From positions 87,968 through 151,967 of the forward strand of contig NZ_JAALGE010000003.1 in the NCBI RefSeq assembly GCF_011057645.1: 64,000 bases of DNA. Reading direction: 5' to 3'. This document shows, piece after piece, positions 9,509-19,280 of this stretch (positions are counted from its first letter, which is position 1; each line of letters begins with the position of its first letter). This DNA is from Marisediminicola senii (lineage in GTDB: Bacteria > Actinomycetota > Actinomycetes > Actinomycetales > Microbacteriaceae). A model generated the notes under the pieces. That model searched no databases, was not told the DNA's origin, and saw only the letters and a list, made by a program, of their open reading frames with translations. The position numbers and the translations under genes are program-made.

Positions 9509-10255
9509 ATGACGACAGCAGTGGGAATCGACATCGGCGGCACCGGGATCAAGGGCGCGATCGTCGACGCCAAGACCGGTGAACTCCGCACGTCACGCAT
9601 CAAGATCCCGACGCCCGCCGGCGGTGAGCCTGATGCCATCGTGGCCACGGTGCTCGACCTCGTCTCGCAGCTCGGCGGCGTCGACAAGAAGACCCCCATC
9701 GGCGTCTGCTTTCCCGCCGCGATCGTCAACGGCACCACCATGTCGGCCGCCAACGTGTCTAAGGCGTGGATCGGGCTCGACGCCGAGAAGCTGTTCGAGA
9801 AGAGCCTCAAGCGGGACATCAAGTTCATCAACGACGCCGACGCGGCGGGAGTCGCCGAAGTGCGATACGGCGCGGCGAAGGGCACCAAGGGACTCGCGAT
9901 CCTCACCACCCTGGGCACCGGCATCGGGACCGCTCTCATCCACCGCGGCAACCTGATCCCGAACGCCGAGCTCGGCCACCTCGAGATCGACGGCATCGAC
10001 TGGGAGACGAGGGCCGCATTCTCCGCGAAGGAGCGCGAAGAGCTCTCCTGGGCCGACTGGAGCGAACGCCTCCAGAAGTACTACGAGCGACTCGAGGCCT
10101 ACCTCTACCCCGAGCTGTTCATCGTCGGCGGTGGCGTATCGAAGCACGCGGAGAAGTTCCTGCCCCTGCTTCGCCTCCGCACCCCCATCGTGCCAGCGGT
10201 GCTGCGCAACAACGCCGGCATCCTGGGTGCTGCGGCGCTCGCGTCCGACCACTGA
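9509..10255 (+). CDS. ppgK: Polyphosphate glucokinase
   Basis: This is a ROK-family kinase of 248 residues that phosphorylates glucose using polyphosphate or ATP, an actinobacterial speciality. It starts MTTAVGIDIGGTGIKGAIVD, the phosphate-binding loop. The catalytic region is INDADAAGVAE, followed by TLGTGIGTALI, ELGHLEID and ELFIVGGGVSKHAEKF near the C-terminus. The ATG at 9509 is preceded by GAGGAAGAG at suitable distance; a longer reading from 9431 lacks family similarity. It follows map by about 100 bases and is separated from kdp by a strong hairpin. Confidence 0.93.
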   Translation: MTTAVGIDIGGTGIKGAIVDAKTGELRTSRIKIPTPAGGEPDAIVATVLDLVSQLGGVDKKTPIGVCFPAAIVNGTTMSAANVSKAWIGLDAEKLFEKSLKRDIKFINDADAAGVAEVRYGAAKGTKGLAILTTLGTGIGTALIHRGNLIPNAELGHLEIDGIDWETRAAFSAKEREELSWADWSERLQKYYERLEAYLYPELFIVGGGVSKHAEKFLPLLRLRTPIVPAVLRNNAGILGAAALASDH

Positions 10256-10262
10256 TCCGGCA

Positions 10263-10310
10263 GGCACCCGACCGCCTCGCGGTACCGCGGGTGCCCGCCG
10301 ATCGGGTGCC
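10263..10310 (+). terminator. Hairpin terminating ppgK
   Basis: GGCACCCGA (10263-10271) is perfectly complementary to TCGGGTGCC (10302-10310), and the 12-base palindrome CGCGGTACCGCG (10278-10289) lies inside. It begins 8 bases after the ppgK stop. It lacks a T tract, so its function is inferred from stem length and position. Confidence 0.5.
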
Positions 10311-10446
10311 GTAAGGATCCGCCCATCCCCTGTTAGGGATGCGTAAGGATCCTCCAGCGCCTCCTCCCCCGGGTGTTCACTCCTGAGTGACCGGATTGTC
10401 GCCGCGCCCTTCGTTGCGCGGCTCCGGGTCACCCTGGAGGAATGCG
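10311..10446 (+). promoter_or_regulatory. kdp promoter/leader with direct repeats and possible Shine-Dalgarno sequestration
   Basis: Two exact copies of GTAAGGATCC lie at 10311 and 10343, 32 bases apart, about three helical turns, as expected for a response regulator binding one face of DNA; KdpE is the natural candidate. Downstream, CCTCCAG (10351-10357) is complementary to CTGGAGG (10434-10440), which holds the Shine-Dalgarno sequence of the first kdp gene. Between them lie a hairpin TCACTC/GAGTGA (10377-10390), a stem GTGACCGG (10387-10394) with CCGG(G)TCAC (10424-10432), and an inner hairpin GCCGCGC/GCGCGGC (10401-10422). The first two stems share bases and cannot form together. I do not recognise it as a known riboswitch class. 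Confidence 0.45.
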
Positions 10447-10530
10447 ATGCTCGACCTGGTCTACCTCGCCGGCACGGCTGGCCTGTTCGGCCTGCTCGCC
10501 CTGATCGCCTGGGCGGTGGAGAAGCTGTGA
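10447..10530 (+). CDS. Tiny membrane peptide upstream of kdpF
   Basis: An ATG with GGAGG six bases upstream opens a 27-residue frame starting [20 protein letters not shown] and ending in AWAVEKL. It is a single hydrophobic helix with a charged C-terminal tail. Its stop overlaps the kdpF GTG by four bases (GTGA), so the two are translationally coupled. Size and topology resemble KdpF, but the following gene carries the KdpF-like C-terminus, so this would be a second small subunit or a translation leader. I believe similar peptides precede kdpF in other actinobacteria, but that is recollection, not shown here. Confidence 0.6.
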   Translation: MLDLVYLAGTAGLFGLLALIAWAVEKL

Positions 10531-10610
10531 TTGCCGCACTCGCCACCGCCCTCGCGATCGCCGCGATCGCGTACTTCCTGTTCGCCCTCGTCAAGCCGGA
10601 GCGGTTCTGA
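10527..10610 (+). CDS. kdpF: K+-transporting ATPase subunit KdpF
   Basis: A 27-residue single-span peptide (GTG start, [20 protein letters not shown], then LVKPERF). The (L/I)-x-x-PE-(R/K)-F ending is typical of KdpF, which stabilises the KdpABC complex in the membrane. It overlaps the preceding peptide by four bases and its TGA overlaps the ATG of kdpA by one base (TGATG), so it is embedded in a coupled translation chain. Confidence 0.82.
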   Translation: MIAALATALAIAAIAYFLFALVKPERF

Positions 10611-12283
10611 TGGAGTGGCTGCTGTTCGCCGCTCAGCTCGGAACGCTCGCTCTGCTGCTCGCCCTGGTCTACCGTCCCCTCGGCGACTACATGGCCACCG
10701 TCTACACCTCGCCCCGCGATTCCCGTGCGGAGAAGGTGCTCTATCGCGTCGTCGGCGTCGACCCGGCGAACCAGCAGAGCTGGTCGTCGTACCTGCGCGC
10801 CGTACTCGCGTTCTCCGCCATCGGAGTGCTCACCGTCTATGCGTTGCAGCGCCTGCAGCTCCTGCTGCCATTCGCACTCGACCTGCCAGCCCCGAGCGAG
10901 CACCTCTCGTTCAACACCGCGATCTCGTTCGTCACGAACACCAACTGGCAGTCGTACTCACCCGAGGTGACGCTCGGCTACACCGTACAGATGGTGGGCC
11001 TCGCGGTGCAGAACTTCGTCTCCGCCGCGGTGGGAATCGCCGTCGCGATCGCCCTGGTGCGCGGCCTCGCCTCGCGGTCGGCCGGCAGCATCGGCAATTT
11101 CTGGGTAGACCTCTTCCGCGGCGTCATCCGCATCCTGCTCCCGCTGTCTATCATCACCGCCGTCGTGCTGGTCGCGGGTGGCGTGGTGCAGAACTTCGCC
11201 GGCTTTACCGACGTGACCACCCTTACCGGTGGAACACAGTCGATTCCCGGCGGCCCCGTCGCCTCGCAGGAGGCGATCAAGGAGCTCGGTACCAATGGCG
11301 GCGGCTTCTACAACGTCAACGCCGCGCACCCCTTCGAGGGCCCTGGCGCCTGGGTGACCATCTTCCAGGTGTTCTTGATGCTGGTGATCCCGTTCGCACT
11401 GCCGCGCACGTTCGGGCGCATCGTCGGTGACAATCGCCAGGGCTATGCGGTGCTGGCAGCGATGGCATCCATCTACCTGCTGTCGGTCACTGCGATGACG
11501 GCGGCCGAGCTCGCGGGGGGCGGCGCAGCCACCCAGGCCGCGGGGGCCGCGATGGAGGGCAAGGAGACCCGGTTCGGCATCGTGCTCTCGACCCTCTTCG
11601 GCACGACGAGCACCATCACCTCGACCGGAGCCGTCAACGCGATGCACGACAGCTTCACGCCCCTCGGCGGTGGAATGGCCATGGTCAACATGATGCTCGG
11701 CGAGGTCGCCCCCGGCGGCGTCGGTGCCGGCCTCTACGGCATCCTGGTGATCGCGATCGTCGCGGTGTTCATCGCCGGCCTGATGGTTGGACGCACCCCG
11801 GAATTCCTGGGCAAGAAGATCGGCACCCGCGAGATCAAGCTGGCGAGCCTGTACATCCTGACCACGCCCACCCTCGTGCTGGCCGGCACCGCGCTCAGCT
11901 TCGGCATTCCCACGGTGCGGGGCGACATCGAGGGCACCTCGATCTGGAACCCCGGCGTCCACGGCTTCTCCGAAGTGCTCTACGCCTTCACCTCCGCCGC
12001 CAACAACAACGGCTCGGCCTTCGCCGGGCTCACCGCGAACACCCCGTGGCTGAATACCGCTCTGGGCGTGACCATGCTGCTCGGCAGGTTCCTGCCCATC
12101 GTGTTCGTGCTCGCCCTCGCCGGCTCGTTCGCCGCACAGGGCACCGTGCCCGCGACCGCGGGAACGCTGCCCACCCACAAGCCGCAATTCGTCGGCCTGC
12201 TCCTCGGCACGGTCGTCATCGTGTCGGCCCTCTCCTACTTCCCCACTCTCGCGCTGGGTCCCCTGGCAGAAGGACTGCTCTAG
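10610..12283 (+). CDS. kdpA: K+-transporting ATPase subunit A (potassium channel-like subunit)
   Basis: KdpA binds and passes K+ through a channel-like pore in the high-affinity Kdp pump. The protein has 557 residues, the family length, and about ten hydrophobic segments. Visible signatures are the N-terminal [22 protein letters not shown] in the first selectivity region, [19 protein letters not shown], and [11 protein letters not shown] in a later pore loop. The start ATG overlaps the kdpF stop. It is followed 2 bases later by kdpB. Expression is expected at low K+ through KdpDE, encoded at the end of the same operon. Confidence 0.97.
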   Translation: MEWLLFAAQLGTLALLLALVYRPLGDYMATVYTSPRDSRAEKVLYRVVGVDPANQQSWSSYLRAVLAFSAIGVLTVYALQRLQLLLPFALDLPAPSEHLSFNTAISFVTNTNWQSYSPEVTLGYTVQMVGLAVQNFVSAAVGIAVAIALVRGLASRSAGSIGNFWVDLFRGVIRILLPLSIITAVVLVAGGVVQNFAGFTDVTTLTGGTQSIPGGPVASQEAIKELGTNGGGFYNVNAAHPFEGPGAWVTIFQVFLMLVIPFALPRTFGRIVGDNRQGYAVLAAMASIYLLSVTAMTAAELAGGGAATQAAGAAMEGKETRFGIVLSTLFGTTSTITSTGAVNAMHDSFTPLGGGMAMVNMMLGEVAPGGVGAGLYGILVIAIVAVFIAGLMVGRTPEFLGKKIGTREIKLASLYILTTPTLVLAGTALSFGIPTVRGDIEGTSIWNPGVHGFSEVLYAFTSAANNNGSAFAGLTANTPWLNTALGVTMLLGRFLPIVFVLALAGSFAAQGTVPATAGTLPTHKPQFVGLLLGTVVIVSALSYFPTLALGPLAEGLL

Positions 12284-12285
12284 AC

Positions 12286-14442
12286 ATGTCGACAACAACC
12301 AGAGAATTGGATGCCGCGAGCCCGGCCCGCGCGCAGCATGCCGGGCAGCCCACCGGGGCGTTCTCGCCCCGCCAGTTGCTCGCCGGACTCCCCGGCGCCG
12401 TACGTAAGCTCGATCCCCGAACCATGTGGCGCAACCCGGTCATGTTCGTCGTCGAGATCGGCGCGGCACTCACCACGATCATCGCGATCAGCGAACTGGT
12501 CAGCGGACCGGCCGAGTCGGCGGGAGAACCCCTCCCGGCATCGTTCAGCTGGGCCATCGCCGCCTGGCTGTGGATCACCGTCATCTTCGCCAACCTTGCT
12601 GAATCCGTCGCAGAGGGGCGCGGCAAGGCGCAGGCGCAGAGCCTCAGGCAGACCCGCACCTCGACCATGGCGAGCGTGGTCGACGGGTACGACCCCGCCG
12701 CCGACCCGTCGGCGGAGCGCACCGCCGTGCGCAGCGTGGCCTCGTCGGAGCTCACCCTCGGCGACATTGTCACGGTCAGCGCCGGGGAGCTCATCCCCGG
12801 CGACGGCGACATCGTCTGGGGCATCGCCTCGGTCGACGAATCGGCGATCACGGGCGAATCCGCGCCCGTGGTGCGGGAATCCGGAGGCGACCGCAGCGCG
12901 GTGACCGGGGGCACCCGGGTGCTCTCCGACCGCATCGTCATGGCCATCACCAGCAAGCCGGGCGAGACCTTCGTCGACCGGATGATCCGCCTCGTCGAGG
13001 GCGCGGCCCGCCAGAAGACGCCGAACGAACTGGCACTGAACATCCTGCTGGCCAGCCTGTCGATCATCTTCCTGGTGGTCGTGCTCACCCTGAACCCGAT
13101 GGCGGGCTACGCCGGCGACACGGTCAGCATCCCGGTACTCGTCGCCCTGCTGGTGTGCCTCATCCCGACCACGATCGGCGCCCTCCTGTCGGCGATCGGC
13201 ATCGCGGGCATGGACCGCCTCGTACAGCGCAACGTTCTCGCCATGTCCGGCCGGGCCGTCGAAGCCGCGGGCGATGTGACGACGCTGCTGCTCGACAAGA
13301 CCGGAACCATCACTTACGGCAACCGGCGGGCCACCGAGTTCGTCACCGTCGGAACCGTGCCGCAGCACGAGCTCGTCGCCGCAGCACGCCTCGCCTCGCT
13401 CAGCGACCCGACCCCGGAGGGGAAGTCGATCGTCGACCTCGCCGAGGACCAGGGCCACCGCGAGGGCATCGACGGCACCGCGGTCGTCGTGCCGTTCACC
13501 GCCCAGACCAGGATGAGCGGCATCGACGGCGCCGCGGGCGTGCAGATCCGCAAGGGTGCTGCGTCGGCGGTGCTCGCCTGGGTCGCCGCGGCCGGCGGAA
13601 TCAGCCCCGCCGCGGCCGCCCAGACCGAATCGGTCGCGAACGGCATCGCCAAGGACGGCGGAACCCCGCTGGTCGTCGCGAGGCGTGAGCGTGACGGCTC
13701 TGCCCGCGTGCTCGGCGTGGTGCACCTCAAGGACATCGTGAAGGAGGGCCTTGCCGAGAGGTTCGCCGACCTGCGCGCGATGGGCATCCGCACCGTGATG
13801 ATCACCGGTGACAACCCGTACACCGCGGCGGCGATCGCGAGGGAAGCCGGGGTCGACGACTACCTCGCGGAGGCGACCCCCGAAGACAAGCTCGAGCTGA
13901 TCCGCACCGAGCAGCAGGGCGGCAACCTGGTCGCGATGACCGGTGACGGCACGAACGACGCCCCCGCACTCGCGCAGGCCGACGTCGGCGTTGCGATGAA
14001 CACGGGCACCTCGGCGGCGAAGGAGGCGGGCAACATGGTCGACCTCGACTCCGACCCCACCAAGCTCATCGACATCGTGAGGATCGGCAAGCAGCTGCTC
14101 ATCACCCGCGGATCGCTGACGACCTTCTCCATCGCGAACGACGTGGCCAAGTACTTCGCGATCATCCCGGCGATGTTCGCGGGCGTGTTCCCCGGCCTGG
14201 CGGCGCTCAACATCATGGGGCTGCACTCCCCGGCGTCGGCGATCCTCTCCGCCATCGTCTTCAACGCGGTCATCATCGTGTTCCTGATCCCGCTGGCGCT
14301 GCGCGGAGTGGCCTACCGTGCCGCGAACGCCAGCTCCATCCTGAGCCGCAACCTGCTCGTCTACGGGCTCGGCGGCATCCTCGTTCCCTTCGCCGGGATC
14401 AAGCTCATCGACCTCGTCGTGACGCTGATCCCCGGATTCTAG
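12286..14442 (+). CDS. kdpB: K+-transporting ATPase subunit B (P-type ATPase catalytic subunit)
   Basis: KdpB hydrolyses ATP to power K+ uptake. The protein has 718 residues, starting [16 protein letters not shown] and carrying a slightly long cytoplasmic N-terminus. It holds the actuator motif [12 protein letters not shown], the phosphorylated aspartate Asp337 in [13 protein letters not shown], the nucleotide-binding region and the hinge [20 protein letters not shown]. Membrane helices flank these in the usual order. The ATG comes 2 bases after the kdpA stop, and kdpC follows after 13 bases. Confidence 0.97.
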   Translation: MSTTTRELDAASPARAQHAGQPTGAFSPRQLLAGLPGAVRKLDPRTMWRNPVMFVVEIGAALTTIIAISELVSGPAESAGEPLPASFSWAIAAWLWITVIFANLAESVAEGRGKAQAQSLRQTRTSTMASVVDGYDPAADPSAERTAVRSVASSELTLGDIVTVSAGELIPGDGDIVWGIASVDESAITGESAPVVRESGGDRSAVTGGTRVLSDRIVMAITSKPGETFVDRMIRLVEGAARQKTPNELALNILLASLSIIFLVVVLTLNPMAGYAGDTVSIPVLVALLVCLIPTTIGALLSAIGIAGMDRLVQRNVLAMSGRAVEAAGDVTTLLLDKTGTITYGNRRATEFVTVGTVPQHELVAAARLASLSDPTPEGKSIVDLAEDQGHREGIDGTAVVVPFTAQTRMSGIDGAAGVQIRKGAASAVLAWVAAAGGISPAAAAQTESVANGIAKDGGTPLVVARRERDGSARVLGVVHLKDIVKEGLAERFADLRAMGIRTVMITGDNPYTAAAIAREAGVDDYLAEATPEDKLELIRTEQQGGNLVAMTGDGTNDAPALAQADVGVAMNTGTSAAKEAGNMVDLDSDPTKLIDIVRIGKQLLITRGSLTTFSIANDVAKYFAIIPAMFAGVFPGLAALNIMGLHSPASAILSAIVFNAVIIVFLIPLALRGVAYRAANASSILSRNLLVYGLGGILVPFAGIKLIDLVVTLIPGF

Positions 14443-14455
14443 AAAGCCGACACCC

Positions 14456-15076
14456 ATGACCATCACCCGTGGCACCTCCCGCCAATACCTCGTCGCCCTG
14501 CGCGCCATGATCGTGCTCACCGTGATCACCGGCCTGGCCTACCCGCTCCTCATCACCGGCGTCGGGCAGGTCGCCCTTCCCGCGCAGGCCAACGGGTCGC
14601 TCGTGACCGTCGATCGGCGGGTGGCCGGGTCGTCGCTGATCGGCCAGTCATTCACCGACGCCGACGGCACCGCGCTGCCGGAATGGTTCCAGTCACGCCC
14701 GTCCGCCGCCGGCGACGGCTACGACGCCGGGGCGTCGAGTGGCTCGAACCTCGGCCCGACGAACGAGGCCCTGCTCGACACCGTCGACGAGCGCCGCGCG
14801 GAGATCGCCGCGCGGGAGGACGTCGCGCCAGCCGACGTGCCGGCTGACGCGGTCACCGCGTCCGGATCCGGCCTCGACCCGCACATCAGCCCGGAATACG
14901 CCCTGTTGCAGGTCCCGCGCGTCGCCGCCGAACGCGGCCTCGACAACGCGGAGGTGCGCGGGCTGGTCGAGTCTATGATTCATGGGCGTGACCTCGGCTA
15001 CCTGGGCGAGCCGACCGTCACCGTGCTTAGCCTCAACATCGCCCTGGCCGAACTTGATGCGGATAGCGCGAATTGA
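14456..15076 (+). CDS. kdpC: K+-transporting ATPase subunit C
   Basis: KdpC assists ATP and K+ binding in the Kdp complex. The 206-residue protein has one N-terminal membrane helix (about residues 15-35, VLTVITGLAYPLLITG), then VAGSSLIGQSF, FQSRPSAAGDGYD, SSGSNLGPTNEALLD, SGSGLDPHISPEYAL and the C-terminal LNIALAELD, all family hallmarks. An AGAAAG lies upstream of the ATG. It is followed 15 bases later by kdpD. Confidence 0.96.
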   Translation: MTITRGTSRQYLVALRAMIVLTVITGLAYPLLITGVGQVALPAQANGSLVTVDRRVAGSSLIGQSFTDADGTALPEWFQSRPSAAGDGYDAGASSGSNLGPTNEALLDTVDERRAEIAAREDVAPADVPADAVTASGSGLDPHISPEYALLQVPRVAAERGLDNAEVRGLVESMIHGRDLGYLGEPTVTVLSLNIALAELDADSAN

Positions 15077-15091
15077 TAGGGAGCCACGCTC

Positions 15092-17728
15092 ATGGGTAGG
15101 GGCCGCCTCAGGGTGCTGCTCGGCGCCGCCCCCGGCGTCGGCAAGACCTACACGATGCTCGAGGAGGGCAGGCGGTTGCGCGCCGCGGGCAAGGATGTCG
15201 TGGTCGCCCTCGTCGAGACGCACGACAGGGCTGCGACCGCCGCCCTCGTCGACGGACTCGATGTGCTGCCGCGAACTCGCGTGAACCACCGCGGCATCGA
15301 CCTCGGCGAACTCGACGTCGACGCGGTCATCGCCCGCCGCCCCACCCTCGCGCTGGTCGACGAGCTCGCGCACTCGAATGCACCGGGATCCCGGCACGAC
15401 AAGCGCTGGCGCGACGTCGACGACATCCTCGCGGCCGGCATCAACGTGATCTCGACCGTCAACATCCAGCACATCGAGTCGCTCAACGACGTGGTGCGGC
15501 AGATCACCGGCATGCAGCAGCGCGAGACCATCCCCGACGACGTGCTGCGCCGCGCCGACCAGATCGAGGTCGTCGACCTGGCACCCCAGGCGCTCCGTGA
15601 CCGGCTGGCAGAAGGTCTCGTCTATCCGGCAGACCGAGTGGATGCCGCTCTCTCGAACTACTTTCGCCTGGGCAACCTCACCGCACTGCGCGAGCTGGCA
15701 CTGCTGTGGCTCGCCGACGAGGTCGACGTCGCCCTGCAGACCTACCGCTCCGAGCAGGGCATCGAAGACAAGTGGGAGGCGCGGGAGCGTGTCGTGGTCG
15801 CCCTCTCGGGCGGCGCGGAGGGTGATGTCCTCATCCGGCGCGGCGCGCGGATCGCCGCGCGGTCGAGCGGCGGTGAGCTCCTCGCCGTGCACATAACGAG
15901 TGCCGACGGACTCGCGGAACCCAACCCCGGCGCCCTCGCGGCGCAGCGCACCCTCGTCGAGAGCCTGAGTGGCAGCTACCACCAGGTCGTCGGCGACGAC
16001 ACGGCCACCGCCCTCGTCGACTTCGCGCGCGGTGTGAACGCCACCCAGCTCGTGATCGGTGCCAGCAGGCGCAGCAGGCTCACCACATTCCTCACGGGCC
16101 AGGGCAACGGCGAGGCCGTCATCCGCCAGTCCGGTGACATCGACGTGCACATCGTCACCCACCAGGCGGCGGGGCGCATCATCCTGCCGGTCACCCGGGG
16201 AGCGCTCAGCATGCGCCGTCGACTCGCCGGCGCCGCGGTCGCACTCCTGGGCGTGCCCGCGCTCACCGCCATCCTCAGCCGCTACCGCTCCGACGAATCC
16301 ATGTCGAGCGACGTGCTCTGGTTCCAGCTGCTCGTGGTGATCGTCGCCCTCGTCGGCGGCATCTGGCCCGCTGTCGCCTCGGCGCTACTCTCCGGCTTCG
16401 CACTCAATTTCTTCTTCGTGGCGCCGCTCTACACCGCCACGATCGACGACCCCCGCCAGGCGGTCACCCTGTTCATCTTCGTCGCGGTCGCGATGCTCGT
16501 CAGCGTCGTCGTCGACCAGGCGGCCAGGCGCACCCGCATGGCTCGGCGGTCTGCGGTCGAGGCAGAGACCCTCGCGACCGTCGCGGGGAGCGTCATCCGC
16601 GGCGAGAGTGCCATCGAGGCGCTGGTCGGGAGCATGCGGGAGGCGTTCGGCATGGATCGCGTGGCGCTCGACTACCGGGGCGTCGAGGTGTTCGCGTCGA
16701 CGTCCGGCGCGCCCGGCACCGGTAAGGCCACCGACCAGCGCACCGGCACCGGCATCGACCCGGGCACCGACACCGAGCAACCGCCGACGCCCGGACCCAC
16801 CGATGTCGCGGTCGGCCCCGAGAGCATGCTGCACCTCACCGGCCGCCCCCTGCTCGCGTCTGACCGGCGCATCCTGGCGGCTTTCATTGCGCAGCTGGAG
16901 GCGGCCCTCGAACAACGCGAGCTGCGCGACGCGGCCAGGAGCGTCAAGCCACTCGAGGAGAGCGACCGGTTGCGCACGGCCCTGCTCGCCGCGGTGGGCC
17001 ACGACCTGCGCACGCCGCTGTCGTCGGCCACCGCCGCCGTGTCGAGCCTGCGCAGCACCGACGTCGACTGGAGCGATTCCGACCGCGACGAGCTGCTCGC
17101 CACGGCCGAGGAGTCGCTGCACCGGCTGGCCGACTTGGTCGGCAACCTCCTCGACTCCAGCCGGCTGCAGGCGGGGGTGCTCGCGGTCGCCCTGGCCGAC
17201 GCGGGCGTCGACGAGGTGGTGGCGGTCGCGCTCGACGAGATCGGCGGTGCGGCCGACGGCGTACGCGTCGACGTGCCAGCCGACCTGCCGGCGGTGCACA
17301 CCGACCCGGTGCTGCTGCAACGGGTGCTGGTGAACCTGGTCGGCAACGCGCTGCGCTACTCCCCCGCGGGAACCCCGCCGTCGATCATGGCCAGCGCATT
17401 TGGCGGCCGCGTCGAGGTGCGCGTCACCGACCGCGGACCCGGCATCCCCGCCGACCGGCTCCCCGCCGCCTTCCAGCCCTTCCAGCGCCTCGGCGACACC
17501 GACAACTCCACCGGCGTCGGGCTCGGCCTCGCGCTCTCCACGGGCTTCCTCGAGGCGGTGGGCGGCACCCTCACCGCCGAGGAGACCCCCGGCGGCGGCC
17601 TGACCATGGTCATTTCCCTGCCCGCCGCACGCGACACTGGCGGCCTGCCCACCGACATGCGCGACGAGCCGAACGAGCTGCCACTGCCGGGCACGCCAAT
17701 CCGTGATGCGGTGGAGGACCGCCGGTGA
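15092..17728 (+). CDS. kdpD: Osmosensitive K+ channel sensor histidine kinase KdpD
   Basis: KdpD senses K+ limitation and controls KdpE. The protein has 878 residues. Domain order is an N-terminal KdpD domain with Walker A GAAPGVGKTYTML and DELAHSNAPGSRHDKRW, a universal-stress-like domain at about 230-370, a four-helix membrane block at about 375-480, a GAF-like region, and the kinase core with His637 in AAVGHDLRTPLSS and ATP-binding blocks GNALRYS, DRGPGIP and GVGLGLALS. A stretch at about 545-570 is rich in Gly, Thr and Pro, an apparent linker inside the GAF-like region. Its stop overlaps kdpE by one base. Confidence 0.96.
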   Translation: MGRGRLRVLLGAAPGVGKTYTMLEEGRRLRAAGKDVVVALVETHDRAATAALVDGLDVLPRTRVNHRGIDLGELDVDAVIARRPTLALVDELAHSNAPGSRHDKRWRDVDDILAAGINVISTVNIQHIESLNDVVRQITGMQQRETIPDDVLRRADQIEVVDLAPQALRDRLAEGLVYPADRVDAALSNYFRLGNLTALRELALLWLADEVDVALQTYRSEQGIEDKWEARERVVVALSGGAEGDVLIRRGARIAARSSGGELLAVHITSADGLAEPNPGALAAQRTLVESLSGSYHQVVGDDTATALVDFARGVNATQLVIGASRRSRLTTFLTGQGNGEAVIRQSGDIDVHIVTHQAAGRIILPVTRGALSMRRRLAGAAVALLGVPALTAILSRYRSDESMSSDVLWFQLLVVIVALVGGIWPAVASALLSGFALNFFFVAPLYTATIDDPRQAVTLFIFVAVAMLVSVVVDQAARRTRMARRSAVEAETLATVAGSVIRGESAIEALVGSMREAFGMDRVALDYRGVEVFASTSGAPGTGKATDQRTGTGIDPGTDTEQPPTPGPTDVAVGPESMLHLTGRPLLASDRRILAAFIAQLEAALEQRELRDAARSVKPLEESDRLRTALLAAVGHDLRTPLSSATAAVSSLRSTDVDWSDSDRDELLATAEESLHRLADLVGNLLDSSRLQAGVLAVALADAGVDEVVAVALDEIGGAADGVRVDVPADLPAVHTDPVLLQRVLVNLVGNALRYSPAGTPPSIMASAFGGRVEVRVTDRGPGIPADRLPAAFQPFQRLGDTDNSTGVGLGLALSTGFLEAVGGTLTAEETPGGGLTMVISLPAARDTGGLPTDMRDEPNELPLPGTPIRDAVEDRR

Positions 17729-18432
17729 TGCGCGTGCTCATCGTCGACGATGACGACCAGATCCTCAAGGCCCTCCGCATCAACCTCGCCGCACGCGGTT
17801 ACTCGGTGTCCCTGGCGACGACCGGTCCCGAGGCGCTCGACATCGCGGCACGAAGTCGACCGGACCTGGTCATCCTCGACCTCGGACTGCCCGGCTTCAG
17901 CGGCATCCAGGTCATCGAGGGCCTGCGGGGCTGGACACAGGTGCCCATCCTGGTGGTGAGCGGGCGCAGCGACTCCGCCGACAAGGTCGATGCCTTGGAT
18001 GCCGGGGCCGACGACTACGTCACGAAGCCGTTCGCGATCGATGAACTGCTGGCGCGGGTGCGCGCGTTGACCCGCCGCCAGCCACAGGAACCTCAGGAGC
18101 CCGTGGTTCGCTTCGGGCCGGTCGAGGTCGACCTCGCTGCCCGCCTGGTCACCAAGCGCGAGGTCGCAGGCGACCGGGTCGCGGTGGGCCTCACCCCCAC
18201 CGAGTGGCGCCTGCTCGAGGTGCTCGTGCGCAACCCCGACCGCCTCGTGACCAAGTCGCTGCTGCTGTCGACGGTGTGGGGTCAGGGCTATGACAAGGAG
18301 GGTGGATACCTTCGGCTCTACGTCGCGCAGCTGCGCAAGAAACTGGAGCCGGAACCCTCCCGGCCCCGCTACCTGCTCACCGAACCCGGCATGGGATACC
18401 GCTTCTCGCCGGGGGCGCCGCCGGTCGGATAG
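17728..18432 (+). CDS. kdpE: KDP operon transcriptional response regulator KdpE
   Basis: An OmpR-type response regulator of 234 residues. The receiver domain has the acidic pocket IVDDDDQ, the phosphorylated aspartate Asp51 in VILDLGLPG and the conserved lysine in YVTKPF. The winged-helix domain follows with LTPTEWRLLEVLVRNPDRLVT and YVAQLRKKLEPEP, ending in the ten-residue GMGYRF region. Start is the ATG at 17728, one base inside the kdpD stop, with GGAGG upstream; a GTG three bases earlier is equally possible. It probably binds the GTAAGGATCC repeats upstream of the operon. Confidence 0.95.
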   Translation: MRVLIVDDDDQILKALRINLAARGYSVSLATTGPEALDIAARSRPDLVILDLGLPGFSGIQVIEGLRGWTQVPILVVSGRSDSADKVDALDAGADDYVTKPFAIDELLARVRALTRRQPQEPQEPVVRFGPVEVDLAARLVTKREVAGDRVAVGLTPTEWRLLEVLVRNPDRLVTKSLLLSTVWGQGYDKEGGYLRLYVAQLRKKLEPEPSRPRYLLTEPGMGYRFSPGAPPVG

Positions 18433-18518
18433 CCCGCATCGGGCCCGCCCCAGCGGTACCCAGCCGATCGGGACCTAGGGCCCGACGACCGCACACACGC
18501 GAGTGCTTGACTTGCACC

Positions 18519-19262
18519 ATGACCACCGTTCCGCAGCCCACCGTGCCCGATCCGTCCCAGCACGCCGACGAGCCGCACAGCCCGGGTATCGCCGGCAAGC
18601 TGAACTGGCTGCGGGCAGGTGTGCTCGGCGCGAACGACGGCATCGTGTCGGTCGCCGCGATTGTCGTCGGCGTGGCCGGTGCGACGACCGCCAGTGCGCC
18701 GATCCTCACCGCCGGCCTCGCCGGGCTGGTGGGCGGGGCGATCTCGATGGCGCTCGGCGAGTACGTCTCGGTGAGCAGCCAGAGCGACAGCCAGCGCGCC
18801 CTCATCGAGAAGGAGCGCCGCGAACTGCTCGAACAGCCGGAGGAGGAACTCGCCGAGCTCGCCGACATGTACGAGGGCAAGGGATTGAGCCCCGCGACGG
18901 CCAAGCAGGTCGCGCTCGAGCTCACCGAGCGTGACGCCCTGGCCGCCCACCTCGAGGTCGAGTTGCACATCACCGAGACCGAGGTGGCCAGCCCGTGGCA
19001 CGCGGCGATAGCGTCGGCGATCGCATTCGTGATCGGCGCGGTCCTGCCGCTCGCCGCCATCCTGCTGCCGCCGGAGAACGCGCGCATTCCGGTCACCTTC
19101 GTCGTCGTGCTGCTCGCACTCGCCGGCACCGGCCTCACCAGCGCGCGGATCGGTGGCAACCCCGCCGTGCGACCCACCCTGCGCATCGTCATCGGCGGCG
19201 CGCTCGCGCTGGCCGCCACCTTCGCGATCGGAACCGCGCTGGGCGTGAGCGGAGTGATGTGA
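18519..19262 (+). CDS. VIT1/CCC1 family iron/manganese transporter-like membrane protein
   Basis: A 247-residue membrane protein of the VIT1/CCC1 family, which exports Fe2+ or Mn2+ from the cytosol. The signature of the first helix is LRAGVLGANDGIVSVAAIVVG, followed by GGAISMALGEYVSVSSQSD. A charged cytoplasmic segment, rich in Glu and Lys (ERRELLEQPEEELAELADMY), matches the metal-binding hydrophilic domain of the family, and three hydrophobic helices form the C-terminus. The ATG at 18519 is favoured; a TTG 12 bases earlier is in frame. Specific metal unknown. It stands alone between kdpE and a convergent gene. Confidence 0.88.
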   Translation: MTTVPQPTVPDPSQHADEPHSPGIAGKLNWLRAGVLGANDGIVSVAAIVVGVAGATTASAPILTAGLAGLVGGAISMALGEYVSVSSQSDSQRALIEKERRELLEQPEEELAELADMYEGKGLSPATAKQVALELTERDALAAHLEVELHITETEVASPWHAAIASAIAFVIGAVLPLAAILLPPENARIPVTFVVVLLALAGTGLTSARIGGNPAVRPTLRIVIGGALALAATFAIGTALGVSGVM

Positions 19263-19280
19263 CGCGCGCCGTGACGTCGG

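Noticed and set aside
10311..10446. Assignment of the kdp leader to the cyclic-di-AMP (ydaO) riboswitch
   Set aside because: I do not see the conserved ydaO core, so only a generic structured leader is reported.
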